Below, in pieces: positions 8,980 to 17,585 of a DNA stretch of 64,000 nucleotides. The first letter of the stretch is position 1, and the number at the start of each line of letters is the position of its first letter. Made by a program: the position numbers and the translations under genes. The notes below the pieces were generated by a model. It was not told where the DNA came from, did not search any database, and saw nothing but the letters and a program-made list of their open reading frames with translations. Source of the DNA: Rubrolithibacter danxiaensis (GTDB taxonomy: Bacteria; Bacteroidota; Bacteroidia; Sphingobacteriales; Sphingobacteriaceae); contig NZ_JBKOPS010000009.1 of the NCBI RefSeq assembly GCF_047272945.1, positions 62,001 through 126,000 of the forward strand, given 5' to 3'.

Positions 8980-10125
8980 ATGAACTCATCTACTTATGAT
9001 TACCTTATTGTCGGCTCCGGTTTATTCGGAGCCGTTTTTGCACATGAAGCTAAAAAGGCAGGAAAAAAATGTCTTGTTATAGATAAGCGAAGCCATGCTG
9101 GCGGTAATGTTTATTGTAAAGAAATTGAAGGTATTAACGTTCATGCTTACGGAGCTCATATTTTTCACACCAACGATAAAGAGATCTGGGATTATGTAAA
9201 TCAGTTTGCGGAATTTAACAGGTACACCAATTCACCTATTGCTAATTATTACGGGCAACTTTATAATCTGCCCTTTAACATGAATACTTTTTATCAGCTA
9301 TGGGGCACGAAGACGCCTGAAGAGGCAAAAGCAAAAATTGCCGAGCAAATTGCCGGCTTAAATATTAAGGAGCCTAAAAACCTGGAAGAGCAAGCTCTTC
9401 TGCTTGTTGGAACCGATATTTATGAAAAACTGATAAAACATTATACCGAAAAGCAATGGGGAAGAAAGGCTACAGAACTTCCGCCTTTTATAATTAAACG
9501 ATTGCCGGTAAGGTTTACGTTTGACAATAACTATTTCAATGATAAATACCAGGGAATCCCTGTAGGCGGTTATAATAAAATAATCAACGGCTTATTAAAC
9601 GGGATTGACACCAGGATAAATGTTGACTTTTTTAAAGACCGAAATGAATTAAAATTACTGGCCGAAAAGATTGTTTTTACCGGTAAAATCGACGAGTATT
9701 TTGATTTTAAATTCGGGGAGCTTGAGTACCGGAGCCTTCGTTTTGAAGATGAAGTAGTAGATACTCCGAACTATCAGGGAAACGCTGTAGTAAATTACAA
9801 CGATGCAGAAACTCCGTTTACCAGAATAATAGAGCACAAGCATTTCGAATTCGGGAACCAGCCAAAAACAGTTATTACCAGAGAGTATCCGGTAACCGGA
9901 GCCCGTGGTGTAGAGCCATATTATCCTGTTAATGATGAAAAAAATATGTCTGTTCTTAAAAAATATCAGGAACTGGCATCTTTAGAACCTAATGTAATTT
10001 TCGGCGGCCGCCTGGCAGAATACCGTTATTACGACATGCACCAGGTAATCGGCTCGGCACTTGTTAAATCACGTAAGGAACTTTCAGATGATTTGAGCAT
10101 AACAAAAGTGCTAAGTGGATTATAA
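8980..10125 (+). CDS. glf: UDP-galactopyranose mutase
   Basis: A 381-aa FAD enzyme that interconverts UDP-galactopyranose and UDP-galactofuranose, the donor for galactofuranose residues in surface glycans. The FAD Rossmann motif VGSGLFGAVFA is at residues 11-21, followed by DKRSHAGGN; AYGAHIFHT (about 57-65) and YTEKQWGRK (about 156-164) are hallmark segments, and a late GRLAEYRYYDMHQV closes the FAD site. Length matches bacterial Glf. The 191-bp gap upstream holds no gene or clear promoter box. A strong terminator follows the stop. Confidence 0.95.
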   Translation: MNSSTYDYLIVGSGLFGAVFAHEAKKAGKKCLVIDKRSHAGGNVYCKEIEGINVHAYGAHIFHTNDKEIWDYVNQFAEFNRYTNSPIANYYGQLYNLPFNMNTFYQLWGTKTPEEAKAKIAEQIAGLNIKEPKNLEEQALLLVGTDIYEKLIKHYTEKQWGRKATELPPFIIKRLPVRFTFDNNYFNDKYQGIPVGGYNKIINGLLNGIDTRINVDFFKDRNELKLLAEKIVFTGKIDEYFDFKFGELEYRSLRFEDEVVDTPNYQGNAVVNYNDAETPFTRIIEHKHFEFGNQPKTVITREYPVTGARGVEPYYPVNDEKNMSVLKKYQELASLEPNVIFGGRLAEYRYYDMHQVIGSALVKSRKELSDDLSITKVLSGL

Positions 10126-10133
10126 GCGTTAGT

Positions 10134-10176
10134 AAAAAGAGAAATGCAGAACTATGAGTTCTGCATTTCTCTTTTT
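10134..10176. terminator. Bidirectional terminator between glf and infB
   Basis: A 20-bp perfect inverted repeat (AAAAAGAGAAATGCAGAACT at 10134-10153 and its complement at 10157-10176) with a 3-nt loop. Each strand ends in a run of five T. It lies between the convergent stops of glf (10125) and infB (10197). Confidence 0.9.
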
Positions 10177-10196
10177 ATTTATCAAACAAAAACTCT

Positions 10197-13148
10197 TTAA
10201 AGTTTACGTTTTACTTCTACCTGTTCGTAGGATTCAACAATATCGCCAACTTTAATATCGTTAAAGTTGTGAATATTTAAACCGCACTCATATCCGGTTG
10301 CTACCTCCTTCACATCATCTTTATAACGTTTTAAGGAGGCAAGTTCACCTGTATAAACCACAACTCCGTCACGAATTATCCGAATCTTACTGTTCCGGTT
10401 AATTTTTCCTTCCAGAACCATACATCCTGCTATGGTACCAACTTTGCTTATTTTAAATACTTCCCTGATTTCCACATTCGAAGTAATCTTCTCCTCATAT
10501 TCAGGAGCAAGCATACCTTCCATCGCTGCTTTCAGCTCATTTATAGCATCGTAAATAATAGAGTACAGACGAATATCAATTTGTTCCTGCTCTGCCAGCT
10601 TACGTGCACCCTGAGACGGACGAACCTGGAATCCGATAATGATTGCATCGGAAGCAGTTGCCAGCAATACGTCTGATTCGGAAATCTGGCCAACTGATTT
10701 ATGTATAATATTTACCTGGATTTCTTCAGTTGATAATTTTAATAAGGAATCAGAAAGTGCTTCGATTGAACCATCCACGTCACCTTTAACAATAACATTA
10801 AGCTCTTTAAAGTTACCTATTGCTAAACGGCGGCCAATCTCATCGAGTGTAATGTGTTTTTGAGTACGAAGTCCCTGTTCACGTTGTAACTGCAAACGTT
10901 TATTGGCAATTTCACGTGCTTCCACTTCACTTTCCATCACATTAAACTTATCTCCGGCAGTTGGCGCTCCCTGCATACCTAATACCTGCACCGGCGTACT
11001 TGGACCGGCTTTATCTACTTTCTGACCACGTTCGTTGTGTAAGGCTTTTACCCTTCCGCTGTAACTTCCTGCAAGGATAGGATCCCCTACACGAAGCGTA
11101 CCACTCTGAATCAAAACCGTTGTTACAATACCACGGCCTTTGTCAAGGGCAGCTTCTATAACCGTACCAACAGCACGTTTATTCGGATTTGCCTTAAGCT
11201 CGAGAAGATCAGCTTCCAGCAGTACTTTTTCCAGCAACAGATCAACATTCAATCCGGTTTTTGCAGAAATTTCCTGACACTGATACTTACCCCCCCAATC
11301 TTCAACCAGGATATTCATCGTTGCCAGTTGTTCCCTTATCTTATCGGCATTAGCACCGGGTTTATCCACTTTACTGAAGGCAAATACTATCGGAACTCCT
11401 GCTGCCTGGGCATGATTTATTGCTTCCCTTGTTTGTGGCATCACGCTGTCATCAGCAGCAATTACAATAATTGCAATATCGGTAACCTGTGCACCACGTG
11501 CACGCATAGCAGTAAAGGCTTCGTGACCCGGAGTATCAAGAAAAGTCATTTTACGACCATTCTCCAGCTGTACTTCGTATGCACCAATGTGCTGGGTAAT
11601 CCCCCCGGCTTCTCCTGCAATTACGTTCGTTTTACGGACAAAGTCCAGTAAAGAGGTTTTACCATGATCCACGTGTCCCATCACGGTTACAATCGGTGCC
11701 CGCGGCAGAAGTGAATCCGGATCGTCTTCCTCTTCCAATGATATTTCTTCATCATCCGGTTTTACGAACTCCACATTATAGCCAAACTCATCTGCTACTA
11801 TAGTAAGCGTTTCCGCATCTAACCGTTGATTTATAGATACGAACATACCTAAGCTCATGCAGGTAGATATAATTTGAGTAACAGAAACGTCTAACAAGCT
11901 CGCCAGTTCATTAGCAGTTACAAACTCCGTAACTCGAAGTGTTTTTGCCTGCAATTCACGTTCCAATGCGGCTTCTTCAGCGTTTTGAGCTACATCATCC
12001 CTCTTCTGGCGACGTAATTTTGCCCGTTGAGCAAATTTACCAGATTTACCCGCACCGCTTAAACGTGCCAGAGTAGCTTTAATCTGATCTTGTATTTCTT
12101 TATCAGTAGGTTCTGCCTTCGGAGCTTCCGGTGTACGAGTTCTGTTTCTGAAATCGGGCCTTCCACCCTGAGCATTGCCTTGTCCATGAGGCCGATTTCC
12201 CTGGTAGCCTCCTCCCGGACGATTACCATGCTGGCCTTGCTGGCCATGCCGTGGCTGACCTGCATTTGGTTGTTGCTGGCCTTGCTGCTGTCCCGGAGCA
12301 TTTCCACCTTCTTTACGTTTCCTCTTCCGTTTATGATCGTTATTGGCAACGTTAGATGACGACGCCACTGGCTGATCTTTACGGCGGTTATGCTGAACGG
12401 GAAGGGTAATTTTACCAACTACGTTGGGACCGCTCAAACGTTGTGCACGGGCTCTGATAACTTCTTCATCCGGATTAGACTCTTCTGCAGAGGGTGCTGT
12501 AACTGCAGGTTCACTGGAAGTTGCAGAAACCGGCTCTTCTTTCTTATCTTCAGCTGCCGGTGCTTTTTCTTCAGCTACCGTTTTAACAGGCTCGGCCTCT
12601 TTAGCTTCTTCACGCACAGGTACTGAAGGAGCTTCCGGTGCTTTTTCTTCTTCAGCTATGGGTTGTTTTTCTTCTTTCTTTTCAGGACGATTGCGTGAGT
12701 TCAGGTTGTCAAGATCTATTTTACCAACTACTTTTACCCCAGGCAATGTACCCTCGTCCGGCTTGTCTTCTTTAGCCGGCTCTTCTTTAACAGGTTCCTG
12801 TTTAGGTTTCTCGTTTGTTGCGGAAGGAGCAAAATGGCCAGCGTTTTTAATCAGGATCTCTTCCTGCTCAAAATCTTTAGGCGTTTTTGTTTCTTGCTTT
12901 TCAGGAGTAGAAGGAGGAATATCGTCACGACGGATTTTGCCAATAACTATTTGTTTGGCCTCTTCCTTAACGATTTTATCTCCCTGATATTCCTTCAAAA
13001 GAACTCCATACATCTCTTCGTTAAGTTTAGTGGTAGGCTTCGGATCAACCTTATACCCTTTCTTTCCTAAAAACTCAACAGCGGTAGACAAACCTATATT
13101 AAGTTCTTTTGCAGCTTTTAATAAATTTATGCTTTTTCCTTCTGACAT
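10197..13148 (-). CDS. infB: Translation initiation factor IF-2
   Basis: A 983-aa GTPase that delivers fMet-tRNA to the 30S subunit. An IF2 N-domain (residues 1-55) is followed by a long charged P/E/K/A-rich linker and a G/Q/R/N-rich stretch (about 295-345). A second N-domain motif lies at about 400-450. The G domain begins near 485, with GHVDHGKTS (G1) and DTPGHEAFTAMRARGA (G3), then the EF-Tu-like and IF2 C1/C2 domains. The G4 motif reads SKVD instead of NKxD. Gene order rimP-nusA-infB is the widespread one, and infB also has its own promoter box. Confidence 0.97.
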   Translation of the reverse strand: MSEGKSINLLKAAKELNIGLSTAVEFLGKKGYKVDPKPTTKLNEEMYGVLLKEYQGDKIVKEEAKQIVIGKIRRDDIPPSTPEKQETKTPKDFEQEEILIKNAGHFAPSATNEKPKQEPVKEEPAKEDKPDEGTLPGVKVVGKIDLDNLNSRNRPEKKEEKQPIAEEEKAPEAPSVPVREEAKEAEPVKTVAEEKAPAAEDKKEEPVSATSSEPAVTAPSAEESNPDEEVIRARAQRLSGPNVVGKITLPVQHNRRKDQPVASSSNVANNDHKRKRKRKEGGNAPGQQQGQQQPNAGQPRHGQQGQHGNRPGGGYQGNRPHGQGNAQGGRPDFRNRTRTPEAPKAEPTDKEIQDQIKATLARLSGAGKSGKFAQRAKLRRQKRDDVAQNAEEAALERELQAKTLRVTEFVTANELASLLDVSVTQIISTCMSLGMFVSINQRLDAETLTIVADEFGYNVEFVKPDDEEISLEEEDDPDSLLPRAPIVTVMGHVDHGKTSLLDFVRKTNVIAGEAGGITQHIGAYEVQLENGRKMTFLDTPGHEAFTAMRARGAQVTDIAIIVIAADDSVMPQTREAINHAQAAGVPIVFAFSKVDKPGANADKIREQLATMNILVEDWGGKYQCQEISAKTGLNVDLLLEKVLLEADLLELKANPNKRAVGTVIEAALDKGRGIVTTVLIQSGTLRVGDPILAGSYSGRVKALHNERGQKVDKAGPSTPVQVLGMQGAPTAGDKFNVMESEVEAREIANKRLQLQREQGLRTQKHITLDEIGRRLAIGNFKELNVIVKGDVDGSIEALSDSLLKLSTEEIQVNIIHKSVGQISESDVLLATASDAIIIGFQVRPSQGARKLAEQEQIDIRLYSIIYDAINELKAAMEGMLAPEYEEKITSNVEIREVFKISKVGTIAGCMVLEGKINRNSKIRIIRDGVVVYTGELASLKRYKDDVKEVATGYECGLNIHNFNDIKVGDIVESYEQVEVKRKL

Positions 13149-13174
13149 CTAATAAATTATCCTCGTATTTTACG

Positions 13175-13182
13175 CAAAAGTA
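13175..13182 (-). promoter_or_regulatory. -7 box upstream of infB
   Basis: TACTTTTG on the minus strand, an exact TAnnTTTG match 26 nt before the infB start, in the 85-bp gap after nusA. No TTG at the usual distance, so it may be a weak internal promoter of the operon. Confidence 0.4.
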
Positions 13183-13233
13183 CGCTTTTTATATTGTTAA
13201 TTAATATCGCTATTTGAACAACTATATTTCATT

Positions 13234-14469
13234 TTATTCAAATTCAGCTTTTAAAATGTTTATTACTTCTTTGATGGTGCTTTCTTCCAGATCTGTCCGT
13301 TTTACAAGCTCATCGGTAGATAATGCTAAAATCGACTTAGCGGTATCCAGACCGATTCTTTTAAACTCATCAATAATCCAGCCATCAATTTCGTCTGAGA
13401 ATTCTTCTAAATCCACATCCTCATCGTCTTCATCAGATTCCCGGTAAACATCAATCTCATACCCGGTTAACTTCCCGGCCAATTTAATGTTATGCCCCCC
13501 GCGGCCGATAGCTAAAGAAACCTGATCCGGTTTTAAATAAACTGCTGCTCTTTTATCCTCATCATCCAGTTTAATGGTATTGATTCTTGCAGGACTTAAA
13601 GCCCGTTGAATATATAACGAAATATTATTTGTAAAGTTGATAACATCGATATTTTCGTTTTTCAGCTCTCTCACTATTCCATGAATACGCGAACCTTTCA
13701 TACCCACACAAGCTCCAACGGGATCGATGCGGTCATCGTATGATTCTACTGCAACTTTAGCACGCTCTCCCGGTTCTCTGACGATCTTTTTTATGGTTAT
13801 CAGCCCATCAAATATCTCAGGAACTTCCATTTCAAATAAACGTTGTAAAAATTCCGGAGCGGTACGTGAAATAATGATCTTAGGATTGCTGTTTACCATA
13901 TCCACTTTCAGGATAACGGCACGAACAGAATCACCTTTTTTGAAGTAATCGGCAGGAATTTGCTCTGTTTTAGGCAAAATAAGTTCATTTCCTTCATCAT
14001 CCAGAACCAGCGTTTCTTTTTTCCAAACCTGGTAAACTTCGCCTGTTACAATTTCGCCTACGCGATCTTTGTACTTACGGAAAATTTCGTCTTTTTCGAG
14101 CTCTAAAATTTTAGAAACAAGGGTTTGGCGTGCAGCCAGAATAGCACGACGTCCAAAACTTTCGAGCGTGATCTGCTCAATAAATTCATCTCCAACCTCT
14201 AAATCCGGATCTGTTTGATGAGCCTCTGCCAGTTCAATTTCCAAATCGTCATCTTCAGAAAATCCGTCTTCCATCACAGTACGTGTTCTCCATATCTCCA
14301 AATCCCCGTTATCCGGGTTTACTATCACGTCACAATTTTCGTCTGTGCCATATTTTTTTCGAATCATGCTGCGGAACACTTCTTCCAACACACTGATTAC
14401 CGTAGGCCTGTCAATATTCTTGAAGTCTTTAAACTCCTGGAATGAATCGATTAAATTTATATTGCTCAT
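13234..14469 (-). CDS. nusA: Transcription termination/antitermination factor NusA
   Basis: A 411-aa RNA polymerase-binding factor. An N-terminal NusA domain is followed by an S1 domain (about residues 130-200; VGEIVTGEVYQVWKKETLVL) and two KH domains (DPVGACVGMKGSRIH about 250-264 and SLAIGRGGHNIKLAGKLTG about 320-338). It then has an acidic EDDEDVDLEEF segment and one short helical-hairpin repeat. The C terminus is much shorter than in E. coli (495 aa), which is normal outside Gammaproteobacteria. It starts 2 nt after the rimP stop, so translation is probably coupled. Confidence 0.96.
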   Translation of the reverse strand: MSNINLIDSFQEFKDFKNIDRPTVISVLEEVFRSMIRKKYGTDENCDVIVNPDNGDLEIWRTRTVMEDGFSEDDDLEIELAEAHQTDPDLEVGDEFIEQITLESFGRRAILAARQTLVSKILELEKDEIFRKYKDRVGEIVTGEVYQVWKKETLVLDDEGNELILPKTEQIPADYFKKGDSVRAVILKVDMVNSNPKIIISRTAPEFLQRLFEMEVPEIFDGLITIKKIVREPGERAKVAVESYDDRIDPVGACVGMKGSRIHGIVRELKNENIDVINFTNNISLYIQRALSPARINTIKLDDEDKRAAVYLKPDQVSLAIGRGGHNIKLAGKLTGYEIDVYRESDEDDEDVDLEEFSDEIDGWIIDEFKRIGLDTAKSILALSTDELVKRTDLEESTIKEVINILKAEFE

Positions 14470-14471
14470 TT

Positions 14472-14936
14472 TTATTTAAATGAAATTAAAACCTTTGTTT
14501 CTGTTATATTTTCAAAAGGGATAAAATTTTCAACCTGCTGCGTTTTTTTGCCTTTTTCTTGTTTTTTCTCTTCAATCGTAATTCCTTCGTCTGTAACGCT
14601 AATCAGCTTTCCTTCTCTTTTGCTGCCATCCGCTTGTTTAACGCTTAAATTACGGCCGGTATTTTTTTGATATTGCCTTTTCAATTTTAAAGGCGTATCA
14701 ATACCCGGCGAAGAAACTTCCAGGTTATAAGGATGATCTATTGCATTTTCTTCTTCCAGATGAAAACCTACATGCCTGCTTATGGCTACACAATCTGAAA
14801 TATCCAGCCCCTTATCCCCATCTACCAAAATAATTAATTTTCCGTTAGGATGCATTTTTACATCCACTAAAAAAAGTTCCGGTTTATCAGAAATCTTTTG
14901 ATTCACCAACTCTTCTACACGTTTCTCTATATTCAT
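14472..14936 (-). CDS. rimP: Ribosome maturation factor RimP
   Basis: A 154-aa protein needed for 30S maturation. It shows the family core (LVDVKMHPNGKLIILVDGD, then ISDCVAISRHVG and YNLEVSSPGID, about residues 85-95) and an SH3-like C-domain with a lysine/glutamine-rich insertion. The frame is open to a TTG at 14966, but that would lie inside a hairpin in the leader; the ATG at 14936 (MNIEKRVEEL) is the natural start. First gene of rimP-nusA-infB. Confidence 0.93.
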   Translation of the reverse strand: MNIEKRVEELVNQKISDKPELFLVDVKMHPNGKLIILVDGDKGLDISDCVAISRHVGFHLEEENAIDHPYNLEVSSPGIDTPLKLKRQYQKNTGRNLSVKQADGSKREGKLISVTDEGITIEEKKQEKGKKTQQVENFIPFENITETKVLISFK

Positions 14937-14952
14937 AAAACACTGATAAAAG

Positions 14953-14979
14953 AAAAGAGGGGACAATGTCCCCTCTTTT
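14953..14979 (-). promoter_or_regulatory. Hairpin in the rimP operon leader
   Basis: A near-perfect 13-bp inverted repeat (AAAAGAGGGGACA, 1-nt spacer, TGTCCCCTCTTTT) sits between the putative promoter (14990-14997) and the rimP start (14936). Read on the minus strand it is followed by TTTTCTTTTA, so it can act as an attenuator-type terminator or as a 5'-end stabilising stem; the predicted transcription start is only a few nt upstream of it. Confidence 0.7.
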
Positions 14980-14989
14980 CAGATCAATG

Positions 14990-14997
14990 CAAATATA
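14990..14997 (-). promoter_or_regulatory. -7 box of the rimP-nusA-infB operon
   Basis: TATATTTG on the minus strand, an exact TAnnTTTG match. The transcription start would fall near 14983, immediately upstream of the leader hairpin. Confidence 0.5.
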
Positions 14998-15124
14998 AGT
15001 AAATATTTTTTGTTAGAAAAAACATGATTCCAATGATTTTTATTTTTTTATATTCTTATCACTTAACTTTCAAACAATTATCTGAAATTAAGCATTTTTA
15101 ACATACTTGTTTTAAAAACGAACC

Positions 15125-15469
15125 ATGAGGCTATTAATTGAAATTTTATTAATGGGTATTGCGGTATCTGTTGCCGCATTTCTAATCCCGGGTGTTGAAG
15201 TAACTGGTTTTGGCAGCGCCATTATTGCCGGGATCCTTATTGCACTGGCAAATGCCATTATAGGCACTATTCTTCGTATCCTTACTTTCCCGATAAACAT
15301 ATTAACACTAGGCCTGATGTCATTTATCATTACCGTTTTAATGGTATTACTGGTAGATAAACTGATGACGAGTTTTAATACCAGCGGCTTTTTTTCAGCC
15401 TTGCTGTTTGCTATCGTTCTGGCGATAATAAAAATGGTATTTGGAGGATTGGATAGGGAAAAAGATTAG
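15125..15469 (+). CDS. Small four-helix membrane protein (phage-holin-4-2 / YvlD family)
   Basis: A 114-aa inner-membrane protein with four hydrophobic segments (about residues 4-22, 29-52, 56-78 and 88-106) and a short basic, charged tail. The pattern fits the Phage_holin_4_2 family (PF04020, YvlD-like), widespread in chromosomes and not phage-derived in most cases; function unknown. The stop overlaps the convergent M1 peptidase by 4 nt (both stops share TTAG). No phage genes are near. Confidence 0.75.
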   Translation: MRLLIEILLMGIAVSVAAFLIPGVEVTGFGSAIIAGILIALANAIIGTILRILTFPINILTLGLMSFIITVLMVLLVDKLMTSFNTSGFFSALLFAIVLAIIKMVFGGLDREKD

Positions 15470-17583
15470 TCTGTTTTCGCTGTTCCTTCAGTGGCCTTTT
15501 TAACAGCCGGTGATTTATCGATCAACGTTTTGCGAAAGATTTCTTTTACCTTCTGATCTTCAAAAGACTTTTTAAGAACTTCTACCGCTTTTGCCCGGAC
15601 GTGCGAATCAGGATCTTTTAATGCAAGGTTTTTAACTGTGTTATAGATACTGTTTTTTTCAGTTTCATTTAAACTTGATACAAAGCTGAGTGCTATTTGC
15701 CGGATTGCCGCACTTTTATCTTCCAAAGCAGTGATCATTACCGGATGCGTAAATTTCTGGTCTTTATCTGAAATGATTTTACCGATCGCTTCAAACCTGT
15801 CCATAAATAAAGGAGCATGCTGATATTGATAAATGTACTGTTTTAACGGCTTCTGCTCATTCTTTTCGGCTAATACATATTTCTCTGCATCTACATTTAT
15901 TAAAGAAGGTTCTGTTTCTGCCTCGAAGGTAAAACGTTGCTCCTGCTGTTTCAAAACCACTTCTTTGCGCTCTGTTTTTCCATCCCGGTAAATATCTATT
16001 GCAAGTGGGATACGATATAAAGGGGTTTTTGATAAATCCTGTTTTTGCTGAATTATTACCATCACCTCTTTCGCATTGGCATTATAACTGGTTTGTATAT
16101 TTAAAACAGGATTTCCTGAACTAAGGAACCATTCATTAAAAAACCAGTTTAAATCCTGTCCTGTCACTTCCTCAAAGGCCAGGCGAAGATCATTTATTTC
16201 TGCTGTTTTGTACGCGTTACGTGTAAGATAAAGTTTTAATGCCTGGAAAAAGGCGTCATCGCCCACTGTTTTGCGCAGCATATGAAGAATCTGGCCACCT
16301 TTCTGATACGATACAACATCAAACATCTGCTCCTTATCCGCATAATTATATCGGATAACATTTTCATCCTTTTTACCCGGATTTTTGAAATAAGCCTGTT
16401 TATCCAGCATCAGATAATAATCGGCGTAATCTCTGCCATATTTGTATTCGTTCCATAAATATTCACCATAAGTAGCAAAAGATTCGTTCAGCGGAAGATT
16501 AGCCCAGGATTCACAGGTAACCATATCGCCAAACCAGTGGTGGAATAACTCATGTGAAATAATATCTTCATGATTATTATCGAGGTATTCGCCTTCGGTC
16601 ATGTTCATCCCTTCGAAGAAAACCGTTGCTGATGTATTTTCCATGGCACCACCGGGAAAATCACGTACTACAATCTGCGAATATTTATCCCATGGAAAAT
16701 CAATGCCCAGCTTTTTTGAAAAAAACTCGATCATCTCCGGCGTTTTGCCGAATATAAGTTTCGCGTTTTTAGCAAAAGCAGGCTCCATATAATAATTTAC
16801 CTCTTTATCTCTCCATTTGTCTTTTGTTACCACAAAGTCGCCTGCGGCAATCATAGTTAAATAAGTAGAATGAGGAAGCTCCTGCCGCCAGGTATCGGTA
16901 CGGGTGCCATCGCCGTTATCACTTGAAAAATCGAGGGCACCGTTTGAAAGAGTGGCTAATTTTTTGGGAACCGTGATGCTTATTTCCTGCGTCATTTTTT
17001 CCTGAGGCCCGTTAATTGTAGGAAACCAGCTTGAATTATATTCAGTTTCACCTTGTGTCCAGATCTGACGCGGCTTATCTTTATCTTTTCCATCGCGATT
17101 TATAAAGTAAATGCCCCGATACTCCTCGGAAGCTATATCACGGCCAACCTGCAGTTTGTACGGCATGGCCACATAATCAATAAAAAGACCGAATTTTTGA
17201 TTGCGTAAATAGGTTTTATTGAGCTGGATAGTTAAAAGATTACCATCATAGGTATATTTTAACGGTATATTCTCCTCATTTTGAATCAGTTCTACACTAT
17301 TTATTTTAAAGCCTCTCGCATTCAGTGTTACTTTATCTAACGCATAGAAATAAGGTTTAGCAGTTATATAGGCTTTACCTATTACAAAAGCACTGTCCCA
17401 GTTAAAATTAAGATCGAGCCGGGTATGCACAATATCAGTAGTTTTTGTATAACTGCCCCGATAAGTATCAGAATTAGCGTTGCCCGTAACAGTTACAGGA
17501 TCAAGTAACACTTTTTTAGTGGAACAAGACCCTAACAAAAATGCTATCACAACAGAATAGCATGCTATCAATCTTAACTTCAT
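15466..17583 (-). CDS. M1 family metallopeptidase lipoprotein
   Basis: A 705-aa zinc aminopeptidase of the gluzincin M1 family, probably a periplasm-facing lipoprotein: the N-terminal signal ends in the lipobox LGSC (Cys20). The substrate-exopeptidase motif GGAMEN is near residue 312, HELFHHWFGD (zinc site HExxH) near 344-353 and the third ligand Glu in NESFATYGE about 18 residues later. The last 100 residues look like HEAT-type helical repeats (DKSAAIRQIALSFV, DPDSHVRAKAVEVL). It likely degrades peptides for nutrition. It is 2 nt downstream of the TlpA-like gene, so co-transcribed. Confidence 0.9.
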   Translation of the reverse strand: MKLRLIACYSVVIAFLLGSCSTKKVLLDPVTVTGNANSDTYRGSYTKTTDIVHTRLDLNFNWDSAFVIGKAYITAKPYFYALDKVTLNARGFKINSVELIQNEENIPLKYTYDGNLLTIQLNKTYLRNQKFGLFIDYVAMPYKLQVGRDIASEEYRGIYFINRDGKDKDKPRQIWTQGETEYNSSWFPTINGPQEKMTQEISITVPKKLATLSNGALDFSSDNGDGTRTDTWRQELPHSTYLTMIAAGDFVVTKDKWRDKEVNYYMEPAFAKNAKLIFGKTPEMIEFFSKKLGIDFPWDKYSQIVVRDFPGGAMENTSATVFFEGMNMTEGEYLDNNHEDIISHELFHHWFGDMVTCESWANLPLNESFATYGEYLWNEYKYGRDYADYYLMLDKQAYFKNPGKKDENVIRYNYADKEQMFDVVSYQKGGQILHMLRKTVGDDAFFQALKLYLTRNAYKTAEINDLRLAFEEVTGQDLNWFFNEWFLSSGNPVLNIQTSYNANAKEVMVIIQQKQDLSKTPLYRIPLAIDIYRDGKTERKEVVLKQQEQRFTFEAETEPSLINVDAEKYVLAEKNEQKPLKQYIYQYQHAPLFMDRFEAIGKIISDKDQKFTHPVMITALEDKSAAIRQIALSFVSSLNETEKNSIYNTVKNLALKDPDSHVRAKAVEVLKKSFEDQKVKEIFRKTLIDKSPAVKKATEGTAKTD

Positions 17584-17585
17584 AT

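Noticed and set aside
12424..12987. A 187-codon plus-strand frame opposite infB
   Set aside because: It is the antisense shadow of the low-complexity IF-2 linker; the Ser/Ala/Gly-rich translation reflects that composition and has no family features.
15125..15469. Holin-like protein as a sign of a prophage
   Set aside because: No phage structural, lysis, integrase or attachment features are nearby; the family is common as a chromosomal membrane protein.
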